Assembly (NCBI GenBank): GCA_031422555.1
Contig: JANPLZ010000127.1
Coordinates: 1-27,794, forward strand
DNA from: JANNAT01 sp031422555
GTDB taxonomy: Bacteria; Pseudomonadota; Alphaproteobacteria; Rhodobacterales; Rhodobacteraceae
Length of the DNA: 27,794 nucleotides
Direction: 5' to 3'
The notes under the pieces are model-generated. The model saw only the letters and a list, made by a program, of their open reading frames with translations, did not search any database and was not told the origin of the DNA. Below, piece by piece: positions 14,324-23,237 of the stretch. The position numbers and the translations under genes were made by a program. The first letter of the stretch is position 1. Each line of letters opens with the position of its first letter.

Positions 14324-14532
14324 CTTTTGGATTTACGGCGCGGGGCGGTTTGGTGCAAGAGAAAGCACGAAGCCTTTGCGCAATTCATCCGGCATCAGTG
14401 CGAAATTTGAAAATTCTGGAAATTAAGATGTAATCAATACAATTTTCTGTTTGCAGTTAATCTGTTGGTATGATGTTCTATATTTATACTAATACGTGGA
14501 ATTATATACTTTAATCTTGGGGCCTGCCGAAC
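14324..14532. promoter_or_regulatory. AT-rich divergent promoter region between def and the PatB-type gene
   Basis: The gap between two divergent genes is clearly AT-rich, especially 14400-14515, unlike the coding sequence on both sides. It contains several TATA-like hexamers (for example TATGAT and TATACT on the plus strand near 14469-14490), but I could not choose one -35/-10 pair with good spacing. Both genes need their promoters here. Confidence 0.4.
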
Positions 14533-15705
14533 ATGAACTTTGACACTGCAATAAACCGGACCGGCACGCATTCGGTTAAATGGGATTCGATGGAGGCACT
14601 ATTTGGCGTCTCGGCAACCGATGGTATCGCCATGTGGGTTGCGGATATGGAGTTCAAACCACCGCACTGCGTGCAACGGGCGCTGGAAAAAATGCTGCAG
14701 CATGGTGTTTATGGCTATTACGGCGATGATGCTGAATATCTGGCAGCGATTTGTTGGTGGATGCAAACCCGGCACGGTTGGCAGGTCGACCCAAAGTCGA
14801 TCTTTACCACCCACGGCTTGGTGAATGGCACGTCGTTATGCGTCGATACGTTCACAAAACCGGGCGACGATGTGGTGCTGACCACGCCCGTTTACCATGC
14901 TTTCGCGCGGGTGATCAAAGCGGCGGGCCGGGGGGTAACAGAATGCACCCTGACCAATCAAGATGGCCGCTATTCGATGGATTTTGATCTGTGGGACAGC
15001 CAGTTGACCGGCCGCGAAACCATGATGATCCTGTGTTCGCCGCACAATCCGGGCGGCCGGGTCTGGACCAAGGCCGAGCTGCGCGGCGTCGCCGATTTTT
15101 GCAAACGCCATGATCTGATTTTGGTATCGGATGAGATTCACCATGATCTGGTGATGCCCGGCCAGACCCACCTCGTCATGGCAAACGTCGCCCCCGATAT
15201 TGCTGATCGTTTGGTGATGATGACGGCCACCACGAAGACCTTCAATATCGCCGGGGCGCATTCCGGCAATGTCATCATTGCCGATCCGGCGTTGCGGGCG
15301 CGGTTTGCCGATCGGATGAACGCGATGGGGATTTCGCCGAATTCCTTTGGCATGTTCATGGCCACTGCCGCCTATTCGCCGGAAGGGGCGGCCTGGGTTG
15401 ATGCGTTGACGGGCTATCTGGCAGGCAATGCCGCCGTATTTCAAGCCGGTATCAATGCCATTCCCGGCCTGCGCGCCATGTCACTGGAAGCAACCTATCT
15501 GGCTTGGGTTGATTTTGCAGGCACCGGCATGTCGGCGGAAGAATTTATCAACCGCGTGCAGAAAACGGCCAAGATTGCAGCCAACTACGGCACGCCGTTT
15601 GGGGCCGGAGGCGAGACGTTTTTGCGGTTCAACATTGCCTGTCCGCGCGCCCAAGTGGTTGACGCCGTGCAGCGCCTGCAAGCCGCCTTTGCCGATCTGC
15701 AATAA
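14533..15705 (+). CDS. PatB/MalY-type PLP-dependent aminotransferase / C-S lyase
   Basis: A 390-residue fold-type I PLP enzyme. The N-terminus MNFDTAINRTGTHSVKWD and MWVADMEFKPP are typical of the MalY/PatB group, which usually acts as cystathionine beta-lyase or cysteine-S-conjugate lyase. The PLP site is intact: LVNGTS region near 96-101, SPHNPGGRVW (169-178), SDEIHHDLV (199-207), and the Schiff-base lysine K235 in TATTKTFNIAG. The C-terminal substrate arginine region is FLRFNIACPR. It is divergent from def and convergent with the small gene ending at 15845. The reaction (cystathionine cleavage, other C-S lyase activity, or transamination) cannot be fixed from sequence; sulfur amino-acid metabolism is most likely. 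Confidence 0.9.
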   Translation: MNFDTAINRTGTHSVKWDSMEALFGVSATDGIAMWVADMEFKPPHCVQRALEKMLQHGVYGYYGDDAEYLAAICWWMQTRHGWQVDPKSIFTTHGLVNGTSLCVDTFTKPGDDVVLTTPVYHAFARVIKAAGRGVTECTLTNQDGRYSMDFDLWDSQLTGRETMMILCSPHNPGGRVWTKAELRGVADFCKRHDLILVSDEIHHDLVMPGQTHLVMANVAPDIADRLVMMTATTKTFNIAGAHSGNVIIADPALRARFADRMNAMGISPNSFGMFMATAAYSPEGAAWVDALTGYLAGNAAVFQAGINAIPGLRAMSLEATYLAWVDFAGTGMSAEEFINRVQKTAKIAANYGTPFGAGGETFLRFNIACPRAQVVDAVQRLQAAFADLQ

Positions 15706-15844
15706 ACTTACCACCAAGGCCAACGCGGTAAATTGCCTATGGCGGTCTTGCACGAAAGGAATTGCACGACAGACTGAACTGTGGTTTTGCGCGCTGAAAT
15801 TCAGGAGGTTCTTGCGGCCAGACCGCAGGGCCCCGAAGCCAAGA

Positions 15845-16195
15845 TCAGGCCCTGGGCAACAACGCCACCGGCGCATTTTCGTCGCGCCAATAGTCCAATG
15901 GTGCACGATCAGTGACCGGGGTAGAGCGTTTGAAATCACACACCAATGCGCCGTTTTCCACCGCCGATGCCATGATCAGACATTGGAAAACATGGCGCGA
16001 CCCATCGTAGACATCCACCAAGCCACGCAGATTTGGCGTATGGCTGGCATCAAGGGAAAATCCATCGTGCCAGAACCGCAAAATTGGAAATATCTTTTCG
16101 CCGACATGAACCCGCAACCGTGACTTGCGCGCAAAATCACGGTTTCTGGCAGCATCCAGACCGTCACGAACCTCTTTTGGCAAGAATTCCAGCAT
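15845..16195 (-). CDS. Hypothetical protein, possibly PilZ-like
   Basis: A 116-residue protein that I do not firmly recognise. Residues 24-75 (RKSRLRVHVGEKIFPILRFW... ...GFSLDA... ...RGLVDVYDGSRHVFQCLI) have the alternating hydrophobic/charged look of a small beta-barrel and loosely resemble a PilZ domain, but the cyclic-di-GMP RxxxR and D/NxSxxG motifs are not clean. The tail contains PLDYWRDE. Two adjacent ATGs occur at 16198 and 16195; a GAGG site fits the second better, and an upstream ATG at 16282 would add 29 unconvincing residues. A perfect TATAAT lies 45 bases upstream. It is convergent with the PatB-type gene and divergent from the MOSC-like gene. Confidence 0.6.
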   Translation of the reverse strand: MLEFLPKEVRDGLDAARNRDFARKSRLRVHVGEKIFPILRFWHDGFSLDASHTPNLRGLVDVYDGSRHVFQCLIMASAVENGALVCDFKRSTPVTDRAPLDYWRDENAPVALLPRA

Positions 16196-16240
16196 CATAC
16201 CCTCGAACTTAGTTATCAACCGTGTCCGATAGACTTGTAA

Positions 16241-16246
16241 ATTATA
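16241..16246 (-). promoter_or_regulatory. Candidate -10 element for the small PilZ-like gene
   Basis: The minus strand carries a perfect TATAAT at 16246-16241, leaving about 45 bases to the chosen ATG at 16195. The -35 position 17 bases upstream reads CGGCAA, a poor match, so an activator may be needed. The divergent MOSC-like gene starts at 16414. Confidence 0.4.
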
Positions 16247-16413
16247 TGGCAGTTTTGAATGGGTTGCCGAAATCCTGGGCATCTGTGGTAAAATTAGCGC
16301 GCTGCACCAACGACGAATTTTCCTTGCCGATGGATATGACTGGCCGTTGACTGGGCGGCTTGCTAAAAATTCGACTGAGATCGACGTGCAGCGTGGAATT
16401 GGAGAGCGACCGG

Positions 16414-16959
16414 ATGATTACCCGCGCCGAGTTGGACGCCGCCCTGCTCCACATTCTGGCTGCGCCGAAAACCGACGCGCCGATAGACAGCCTGTGCTTG
16501 CGCCACGGCTATGGTCTGCGGCAGTTTCCCGACGTGCTGCACATGACCGTGGCACAAGGTATTCCCGGTGAACGCTGGCAAACTGCGCCATGGCTTCGTT
16601 TGGCCGATGGCCAACCTGATCCCCGCATTCAGGTGTCGATTTTGGCCAAGCGGGTGATGGATATTGTCTGGCAAGACCGCACCGGCACGCCGCATCCCGG
16701 CGATCCGATTGTGGCTGACCTTGATTGCACCGAGGAAAATTTGCCCGCAGGAACCCTGCTGTCGGTGGGAACGGCGGTTTTGCGGGTGTCGACGGCGTTC
16801 AACGATGGCTGTGTTAAATGGAAAACGCGTTACGGCGAGGCGGCTAAAACGTGGCTTACAGACACCGGCCATCCGCCCCTGCGGCTGCGGGGAATTTTAT
16901 GTGAAATCGTGCAAGACGGTGATGTGCGGCTGACCGATCTTGTAAAGGTCATCCGCTAG
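16414..16959 (+). CDS. MOSC domain-like protein
   Basis: A 181-residue protein. The second half resembles a MOSC domain, the sulfur-carrier fold at the C-terminus of molybdenum cofactor sulfurases: GDPIVADLDCTEENLPAG (96-113), LLSVGTAVLRVS, then FNDGCVKWKTRYG with a conserved-position cysteine C133, and PLRLRGILCEIVQDGDVRL. The MOSC pattern of a single cysteine before K-[FW]-x-x-[RK]-[FY]-G fits. The N-terminal 65 residues (MITRAELDAALLHILAAP... ) do not match a domain I know. The ATG at 16414 has a GGAGAG site; an earlier ATG at 16360 lacks one. It is convergent with smc, 58 bases away. A role in sulfur transfer or a related detoxification is a family-based guess. Confidence 0.75.
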   Translation: MITRAELDAALLHILAAPKTDAPIDSLCLRHGYGLRQFPDVLHMTVAQGIPGERWQTAPWLRLADGQPDPRIQVSILAKRVMDIVWQDRTGTPHPGDPIVADLDCTEENLPAGTLLSVGTAVLRVSTAFNDGCVKWKTRYGEAAKTWLTDTGHPPLRLRGILCEIVQDGDVRLTDLVKVIR

Positions 16960-17017
16960 ACCATTCCATACCAAGTGGCAATTGCGGCCAGCCTTTGGTC
17001 ATCCACCAACAAAAAAA

Positions 17018-20000
17018 TCACGCCACCAACGCCGCCGCACGTTTCAGGTCAACCGATACAAGTTGACTAACCCCTTGTTCTGCCATGGTAATGCCAAACA
17101 ACCGATCCATCCGCGCCATTGTCACAGCATGGTGGGTGATGATCAGGAAACGGGTTTCGGTGCGGCGGGTCATCTCGTCCAACAAGTCACAAAACCGGGT
17201 GACATTGGCATCATCCAGCGGCGCGTCCACCTCGTCCAGCACACAGATCGGCGCTGGATTGGCAAGAAACACGCCAAAAATCAGCGCCAGCGCCGTCAAG
17301 GTTTGCTCGCCCCCCGACAACAGCGACAGCACGCTTAACTTTTTGCCCGGCGGCTGACACATGATTTCCAAACCGGCCTCCAGCGGATCATCGGATTCGA
17401 CCAACACCAGCCGCGCCTCGCCACCGCCAAACAAATGGGTGAAAAGCGTCGCAAAATTGGCGTTGACCTGTTCAAACGCGGTCAGCAACCGCTCGCGCCC
17501 TTCACGGTTCAACGCAGCGATACCAGAGCGCAGCTTTTTGATCGCTTCCTCCAGATCAGATTTTTCCTGCGCCAAAGTGTCGTATTCCAAAGTCACCGCC
17601 TTGGCATCTTCTTCGGCCCGCAGGTTGACTGCCCCCAATGCCTCGCGTTGACGGCGCAGCCGCTGCACTTCGGTGTCCAGCGTATCGGCATCGGGCATTT
17701 TGTCGGGGTCAACCTTCAGCGTATCCAGCAATTGATCGGGTGTCGCACCCGCCTCTTCGGCGATTCGTTCGGCGGCTTGGGCCGTGGTGTCGCGCGCGGC
17801 CTCGGCGCGGGCTTCGGCGCGGGCCCGCGATTCGCGGCACTCGCCCGCCAACCGCTCGGCATCACGTTCCAAGTCGCGGGCAGTGCGCAGCGCGGCTTCG
17901 GCCACCGAAAGCGCGTCGGCGGCAATCTGTTTGCGGGCCTCTGCGGTGGTGATGGCATCCAGCAATTCTTCACGCCTGATCGCAATTTCTTCGGGGGCGG
18001 CTGAGGCTTCGGTCAGTTCTTCGGCGGTTTCGGCCTGCCGGGTGGTTAATTCTTGCAGGCGCCGGTCGGCGGTTTCCAATCGGTGCCGCCAACCGGCGGT
18101 TTCCTTGGCAGCCTCTTGTTTGCGCCGCACCCGCGCCTCGCCTTCGCGGCGCAATTCATCTTGCGCAGACCTCCGGGTCAGCATGGCAATGCGGGCGGCT
18201 TCAACCCGCATCTTTACCGCGTCCATGGCGGCACGGGTGTCGGCCAGATCGGGCAGATCATCGACTTGTGCCAGCGCATCATCCATGCGGTCGCGCGCCT
18301 CGGCAGCCTCATCGACATAGCGTGACACCGCCAGTTGCGCCGCCTCTAACTTGCCGCCGGCAATGGATTTATCGGCCTCGGCGCGGGCTGCCCTTCGGTT
18401 GGCATCCGATACATTGCCGTCGGCCCCCCGACGCGCATCGCGGGCCAACTGATCAGCGCGGGCCAGATCAACCAACCGGGATTGCAAAAGAGTATGCGCC
18501 TGCGCTGCCCCTTGGGCGCGGGCGGCAACGTCTTCCAAGTCACGTTTCAGTTGGGTCAGGCGGTTCAACTGTTGCAGTCGCAGCGCGGCCGCCGAAGGCG
18601 CATCCTCGGCCCCGGCGCGAAACCCATCCCAGCGCCAAAGATCGCCCTCGCGGCTGACCAGTCTTTGGCCGGGCTGCAAACTGGCCTGCATGTCGGCCCC
18701 AAGACCCCGCGAAACCACCCCGATTTGGCCGATACGACGTCCCAAGACACCGGGGGCCTGAACATAATCGCCCAGCGCAACCGCGCCCTGCGGCAAAAGT
18801 TGCGGCTGCGAATATTCCGGCAAAGCCACCCAACCCGAAGCCCGGTCTGCGCCAATTTCAGGCGCGCGCAGATCATCCGCCAGCGCCGCCCCAACGGCCT
18901 TTTCATATCCCGGATCGACAACCAGCCGGTCCAGCACTTGATGGCCCGCCTGCGCTTCGCGTTCGACCAATCTGGCCAAGGCTGCCACTTCGGCACGCAA
19001 AGTGGCAGCTTCGCCTTCGGCTTCTGACCGCGTGGCACGGGCCAGCGATTCGCGGCCCTGCGCCTCGGCACGGGCGGCTTCGGTTGACTCAAGCGCCGCT
19101 TCGGCGGCCTGCGCCAATTCCAAAGCGTCCTGCTGGTCACGTTCCGCCTGCGCAAAGGCATCGGCTGCCGATGCCAAAGATAATTCAGCGACCACAACCG
19201 ATTGGCGTGCGCGGCCCGCTTCGGCTTCGGCCTTTTCAAGCCCCGCCCGGCTGTCGGCCAGCATGCGTTGCACGGATTGGTGACGCGCACCCAAGCGCGC
19301 GGCATCTTCAGTGGCTTGTGACAGCATGGCCTCTTGATCGGTCAGGGCGGCCGACGCACTCCGCGCGGCATCGTTGGCCTGTGCCATACGGTCGTCATGG
19401 CCGTCATGCGCGCGGGTCAATTGGTCCACTTCCCAATCCAGTCGCGCGATGGTGTCGCTTGCATCGCGGTTCAACCCGGCCTCACGGTCGCCGTCCCGCG
19501 CCAGTTCGGCGATGCGGGCGCGCAAAGCCTCGATGGTTGCGCGGACACGGGTTTCCTGATCGGCCAACTGATCGCGCTGCACCAGCAATCGCTGCACCAC
19601 CGCCGCCGCAATCGCCTCTTCGTCGCGCAATGGCGGCAAGGCATCTTCGGCGGCCTCGCGGTTTTTTGCGGCGCTACGTGCTGCAGATTCCGCATTGGCA
19701 GCTTGGGTGACGCATTGGCGCAGGGCTGTATCGGCATCAAACCGCGCCAGATCGGCCTCGCGCCAGCGCCGAAACAGCAACAACCCTTCTGCCCGTCGCA
19801 AGTCTTCGCCAATCTCGCGATAGCGCGCGGCTTGCTTGGCCTGCCGGACCAGCATCGACAGCTGTTGCGCCAAGCCTTCCAACACGTCATCAACCCGCAG
19901 CAAATTCGCCTCGGCACCCGACAACTTCAATTCTGCCTCGTGGCGGCGCGCGTAAAGACCGCTGATACCCGCCGCCTCTTCCAACACGCGGCGGCGGGCT

Positions 20001-20473
20001 TTGGGCTTGGCGTTGATCAGTTCTGAAATCTGGCCCTGCCGCACCAAAGCGGGGGAATGCGATCCGGTGGACGCATCGGCAAACAGCATTTGCACGTCCC
20101 GCGCGCGCACCTCTTTGGTGTTCAGCTTATAGGCGCTACCGGCATCCCGGGTGATCCGGCGCACGATTTCAATCTGGTCAGCATCGTTAAAACCGGAGGG
20201 CGCCGTGCGTTCGGAATTGTCCATCACCAGCGCCACTTCGGCAAAATGCCGTGCCCCGCGGGTGGCAGCCCCATTAAAGATCACATCCTCCATGCCACCG
20301 CCACGCATCGCCGTGGGGCGGTTTTCCCCCATCACCCAGCGCATCGCTTCCAGCAGGTTGGATTTGCCACAGCCGTTCGGGCCAACCACACCGGTCAGCC
20401 CTTCGTGGATCACCAGATCGGTGGGGTCCACAAAACTTTTGAAGCCATTCAGCCGCAGCTTGGTAAAACGCAA
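17018..20473 (-). CDS. smc: Chromosome segregation protein SMC
   Basis: With a TTG start at 20473 the protein is 1151 residues, starting [M]RFTKLRLNGFKSFVDPTDL. This is the normal SMC start and a usual Rhodobacteraceae length. It is the ATPase of the ScpAB-SMC condensin, which loads near origins and organises chromosome arms. Walker A is GPNGCGKS (31-38). Two long coiled coils rich in A/R/E/Q flank a hinge around residues 510-640 (VVDPGYEKAVGAALADDL, GWVALPE). The C-terminal head has the LSGGEQ signature and Walker B (ICVLDEVDAPLDDAN). The frame stays open upstream to 20764, but that extension is not SMC-like and has no ATG. AAAAGG precedes the TTG by nine bases. It is convergent with the MOSC-like gene. 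Confidence 0.95.
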   Translation of the reverse strand: MRFTKLRLNGFKSFVDPTDLVIHEGLTGVVGPNGCGKSNLLEAMRWVMGENRPTAMRGGGMEDVIFNGAATRGARHFAEVALVMDNSERTAPSGFNDADQIEIVRRITRDAGSAYKLNTKEVRARDVQMLFADASTGSHSPALVRQGQISELINAKPKARRRVLEEAAGISGLYARRHEAELKLSGAEANLLRVDDVLEGLAQQLSMLVRQAKQAARYREIGEDLRRAEGLLLFRRWREADLARFDADTALRQCVTQAANAESAARSAAKNREAAEDALPPLRDEEAIAAAVVQRLLVQRDQLADQETRVRATIEALRARIAELARDGDREAGLNRDASDTIARLDWEVDQLTRAHDGHDDRMAQANDAARSASAALTDQEAMLSQATEDAARLGARHQSVQRMLADSRAGLEKAEAEAGRARQSVVVAELSLASAADAFAQAERDQQDALELAQAAEAALESTEAARAEAQGRESLARATRSEAEGEAATLRAEVAALARLVEREAQAGHQVLDRLVVDPGYEKAVGAALADDLRAPEIGADRASGWVALPEYSQPQLLPQGAVALGDYVQAPGVLGRRIGQIGVVSRGLGADMQASLQPGQRLVSREGDLWRWDGFRAGAEDAPSAAALRLQQLNRLTQLKRDLEDVAARAQGAAQAHTLLQSRLVDLARADQLARDARRGADGNVSDANRRAARAEADKSIAGGKLEAAQLAVSRYVDEAAEARDRMDDALAQVDDLPDLADTRAAMDAVKMRVEAARIAMLTRRSAQDELRREGEARVRRKQEAAKETAGWRHRLETADRRLQELTTRQAETAEELTEASAAPEEIAIRREELLDAITTAEARKQIAADALSVAEAALRTARDLERDAERLAGECRESRARAEARAEAARDTTAQAAERIAEEAGATPDQLLDTLKVDPDKMPDADTLDTEVQRLRRQREALGAVNLRAEEDAKAVTLEYDTLAQEKSDLEEAIKKLRSGIAALNREGRERLLTAFEQVNANFATLFTHLFGGGEARLVLVESDDPLEAGLEIMCQPPGKKLSVLSLLSGGEQTLTALALIFGVFLANPAPICVLDEVDAPLDDANVTRFCDLLDEMTRRTETRFLIITHHAVTMARMDRLFGITMAEQGVSQLVSVDLKRAAALVA

Positions 20474-20815
20474 ATCCTTGGGCCTTTTGATTCCGTGACG
20501 CTGGCAATCGTCCGGCGCGGGGCTGCAAAAGTCAACGCCCCGCGCCCGGCACACCGCATGATGCAGCGGGTCTGGCGGGCTTATCCACAATATCTTGGCA
20601 TCCCCAGACAGGAAGGCCGCTCGTGTGGCCACCCACACCGGGGCAAGGTTGGCCAGATTGATCGCCGGCCTGCAACGCGGGTTTCGCAGGGGCAAGTGCC
20701 CGCTTGTCCCCCAAGATGGCCAATACCGCCCGATCCGGATCAAGATCGGCTTGACCTTTCCCAAAGCTATCTAAGGTATAGGTCAAACAATGTTTGCTTT
20801 GCCCGGGATCGTTTA
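20474..20815. other. Gap between smc and the FMN reductase gene, no gene recognised
   Basis: This 342-base stretch lies between divergent genes and should contain both promoters. All frames crossing it are extensions of smc or antisense frames without family resemblance. A hairpin GTGTGG-CCAC-CCACAC lies at 20623-20638, and a TTGACC at 20751-20756 could be part of the rightward promoter, but no -10 with good spacing follows. Confidence 0.4.
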
Positions 20816-21358
20816 ATGCCAAACCTGACGCTGTTAACGCTGAGCGGATCCTTGCGCCGCGCCTCGACCAACCGGCTGTTGCTGACCGAGGCGTGCCGCC
20901 TGTTCGGCCCCGCCACCCGGGTTGAGGCCGATCTGGGCTTGCCGCTGTATGATGGCGATGTCGAGACAAGCGGCATACCGTCCGCCGTGCAAGCCCTGGC
21001 CGATCAGATCGCGGCTGCCGACGCCGTGATCATTGCAACGCCGGAATACAACAAGGCCCTGTCGGGGGTTTTGAAGAACGCCCTCGATTGGGTCAGCCGG
21101 ACCAAAGGCGCGCCATGGCGCGACAAGCCTGTGGCGATCATGTCCGCAGCAGCGGGGCGCGCCGGAGGCGAGCGGGCGCAGTTTTCCTTGCGCCTTTGCC
21201 TCGTGCCATTTCGCCCGCATGTCTTGCCCGGCCCCGAAGTTATGGTCGCAGACTCTGGTGCCGCATTTGACGACAGCGGCCGGTTGAAGGACGCCCGGAC
21301 GATCAAAGGACTGCAAGAATTGATGGACGGCTTGCGCGCTGCCATTCACGCCAAATAG
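20816..21358 (+). CDS. NADPH-dependent FMN reductase family protein
   Basis: A 180-residue flavodoxin-like flavoprotein of the ChrR/YieF/azoreductase group, which reduces quinones, chromate or azo compounds with NAD(P)H. The FMN-phosphate loop is LSGSLRRASTNRLLL (about 8-22), and the second flavin contact is TPEYNKALSGVLKNALDWVSR. The segment KPVAIMSAAAGRAGG continues the flavodoxin fold. I start at the ATG at 20816 because it opens directly on the first beta strand (MPNLTLLTLSGS); the frame extends far upstream but only as antisense of smc. The stop overlaps the convergent rppH gene by 13 bases. The physiological substrate is unknown. Confidence 0.92.
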   Translation: MPNLTLLTLSGSLRRASTNRLLLTEACRLFGPATRVEADLGLPLYDGDVETSGIPSAVQALADQIAAADAVIIATPEYNKALSGVLKNALDWVSRTKGAPWRDKPVAIMSAAAGRAGGERAQFSLRLCLVPFRPHVLPGPEVMVADSGAAFDDSGRLKDARTIKGLQELMDGLRAAIHAK

Positions 21359-21825
21359 GGGCGGAACGCTGTGACAACCTGATGGTAAACCGCGCGTTTG
21401 AACGGCACGATAGAGGCTAACATCTCATCGGCCACAATCCAGCGCCACTGTGAAAATTCGGGGTGGTCGGTGGCGATATTGATCTGCGTATCGCGGCCCA
21501 AATACCTGTAAAGGAACCATTTTTGCCGCTGGCCACGATATTTTCCGCCCCAAACCTTGCCCAATAATTCGGGCGGCAAATCATATGTCACCCAATCATC
21601 GGTTTTGGCAACAAATTCGACCAGATCGGCGGTTATCCCGGTTTCTTCCCACAATTCGCGCAAGGCAGCCACGCGCGGCTTTTCGCCATCATCAATGCCG
21701 CCCTGCGGCATTTGCCACGCGGCAATCGTGCTGTCTAACCTTTGCGCAGCAAAGATATGTCCCGCCGGATTGATCAGCATCACGCCCACACAGGGCCGAT
21801 ACGGCAGGGTTTTGGGGTCAGTCAT
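21346..21825 (-). CDS. rppH: RNA pyrophosphohydrolase
   Basis: A 159-residue Nudix hydrolase that removes pyrophosphate from 5'-triphosphate mRNA and so opens transcripts to RNase E decay. The Nudix box is complete: G-x5-E-x7-R-E-L-W-E-E-T-G, beginning at GGIDDGEKPRVAALRE. Flanking marks of RppH are YRPCVGVMLIN and AWQMPQGGID before it, and KYRGQRQKWFLYR and EFSQWRW after it. I use the ATG at 21825 (MTDPKTLPYRPC); a longer frame to 21855 would begin inside the terminator arm region of ctpA. It lies downstream of ctpA on the same strand, but a Rho-independent terminator sits between them. Its 3' end overlaps the FMN reductase gene tail to tail. Confidence 0.93.
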   Translation of the reverse strand: MTDPKTLPYRPCVGVMLINPAGHIFAAQRLDSTIAAWQMPQGGIDDGEKPRVAALRELWEETGITADLVEFVAKTDDWVTYDLPPELLGKVWGGKYRGQRQKWFLYRYLGRDTQINIATDHPEFSQWRWIVADEMLASIVPFKRAVYHQVVTAFRPYLA

Positions 21826-21843
21826 ATCGCGGCTTTCGCAAGG

Positions 21844-21874
21844 AAAAGGCCGCACAATTTTTGCGCGGCCTTTT
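21844..21874 (-). terminator. Rho-independent terminator after ctpA
   Basis: AAAAGGCCGC and GCGGCCTTTT (21844-21853 and 21865-21874) form a ten-base perfect stem with an 11-base loop. Read leftward it begins seven bases after the ctpA stop and ends in TTTT. With A/T tracts on both sides it could work in both directions. It should separate the gpmI-envC-ctpA transcript from rppH. Confidence 0.85.
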
Positions 21875-21880
21875 GATCGG

Positions 21881-23227
21881 TCATGGTTTTGGCGCTACCG
21901 CGTTCAGGCCGCGCAAGATGTCCACGGCATATGCCAGTTGATAGTCTTCATCGCGCAGCTTGGCGGCCTCTTCGGTGCGGGTGCGCTCTTCTTCCAGCAG
22001 CTTGCGTTCGTCATCCGACATTGAATCGTTGGTGATGGCCCCGCGCAAGTTGGCTTCGGTGCGCTGTTTGGCGGCGTCATCGGCGGCTTTGGTTTCGGTG
22101 CCCTCAACGGTTGGATCAACAAGTGGCTGATTGACCACGATGTCCGGCATCACGCCCAATGACTGAATAGACCGACCTGACGGCGTGTAATACCGCGCCG
22201 TCGTCAACCGCATCGCCCCTTCGCCTTTCAGCGGGATAAGCGTTTGCACCGACCCTTTGCCGAAACTTTTAGTGCCAACAACGATGGCCCGGCGATGATC
22301 CTGCAACGCCCCAGCCACAATCTCGGACGCCGAGGCCGATCCGCCGTTGATCAACACCACAACCGGCTTGCCTTGGGCCAGATCGCCCGGCGTTGCATTT
22401 TCACGCGCGGAATCCGTGGCAGTGCGGCCCCGGGTTGACACGATCTCGCCGGTTTCAAGGAAGGCATCCGACACTTTGATCGCCTGATTAAGCAAACCAC
22501 CGGGGTTGTTGCGCAGATCGACGACAAAGCCGCTGATCTTGTCGATGCCGCCGGCCTCTTCCAGTGATTTCTTGATGCCTTCTTCCAGACCCGGATAGGT
22601 TTGGTCGTTAAACGCGGTAATCCGCAACACAACCGTGCTGCCCACCAGGCGGCTTTTCACGGCAACGACCTTGATCGTATCGCGGATGATCGACACGTCG
22701 AACGGCTCTTTCACGCCTTCGCGCACGATGGTGATGACAATCTCAGAGCCGATTTCACCGCGCATCATCTCAACCGCTTCGTCCAGCAACAGCCCTTGCA
22801 CCGATTCGCCATCGACGGCCGTGATGAAATCGCCCGCCTCGATGCCCGCTGCATCCGCAGGGGTGCCATCCATCGGCGAGATGACTTTCACATAGCCTTC
22901 TTCTTGGGTCACTTCGATCCCTAGGCCGCCAAACTGGCCGCGGGTCTGGGTCTGCATATCGTCGAAATCTTTGGCGTTCAAATAGCTGGAATGCGGATCA
23001 AGCGATGTCAGCATGCCGTTGATTGCGGCCTCTACCAAGGCTTTGCTGTCAACATCTTCAACATATTGGCCCCGGATGCGTTCAAAGATATCGCCAAACA
23101 GATCAAGCTGTTCATAGACATTGGCGTTCTTCGTCGCATCCTGGGCAATGATTGGACCAGCCACCTGGGTGGTCAGAACAGCCCCCGCCAAAGTGCCGCC
23201 AATGGCCGCCATAATAAGCTTTTTCAT
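21881..23227 (-). CDS. ctpA: Carboxy-terminal processing protease, S41 family
   Basis: A 448-residue periplasmic serine protease. The N-terminus MKKLIMAAIGGTLAGAVLTT is a signal peptide, with a possible cleavage after AGPIIAQ. A PDZ domain occupies about 95-170 (GGLGIEVTQEEGYVKVISP, GDFITAVDGESV). The S41 domain carries the Ser-Lys dyad S299 (GGSASASEI) and K324 (TKSFGKGSVQT), 25 residues apart as in this family, preceded by DLRNNPGG. After the protease domain a charged tail (about 390-448, many E/K/D/R) is predicted to be helical. It lies 10 bases after the envC-like gene and probably works in the same envelope context, trimming periplasmic proteins or regulating murein hydrolases. Confidence 0.96.
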   Translation of the reverse strand: MKKLIMAAIGGTLAGAVLTTQVAGPIIAQDATKNANVYEQLDLFGDIFERIRGQYVEDVDSKALVEAAINGMLTSLDPHSSYLNAKDFDDMQTQTRGQFGGLGIEVTQEEGYVKVISPMDGTPADAAGIEAGDFITAVDGESVQGLLLDEAVEMMRGEIGSEIVITIVREGVKEPFDVSIIRDTIKVVAVKSRLVGSTVVLRITAFNDQTYPGLEEGIKKSLEEAGGIDKISGFVVDLRNNPGGLLNQAIKVSDAFLETGEIVSTRGRTATDSARENATPGDLAQGKPVVVLINGGSASASEIVAGALQDHRRAIVVGTKSFGKGSVQTLIPLKGEGAMRLTTARYYTPSGRSIQSLGVMPDIVVNQPLVDPTVEGTETKAADDAAKQRTEANLRGAITNDSMSDDERKLLEEERTRTEEAAKLRDEDYQLAYAVDILRGLNAVAPKP

Positions 23228-23237
23228 CGTTTAGGTC

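Noticed and set aside
15826..15854. Inverted repeat CAGGGCC / GGCCCTG at the end of the PilZ-like gene as a terminator
   Set aside because: One arm lies in the coding sequence and no T-run follows in either direction.
20057..20815. Long upstream extension of the FMN reductase frame
   Set aside because: The extension is antisense to the start of smc and not flavodoxin-like; the ATG at 20816 begins exactly on the first strand of the fold.
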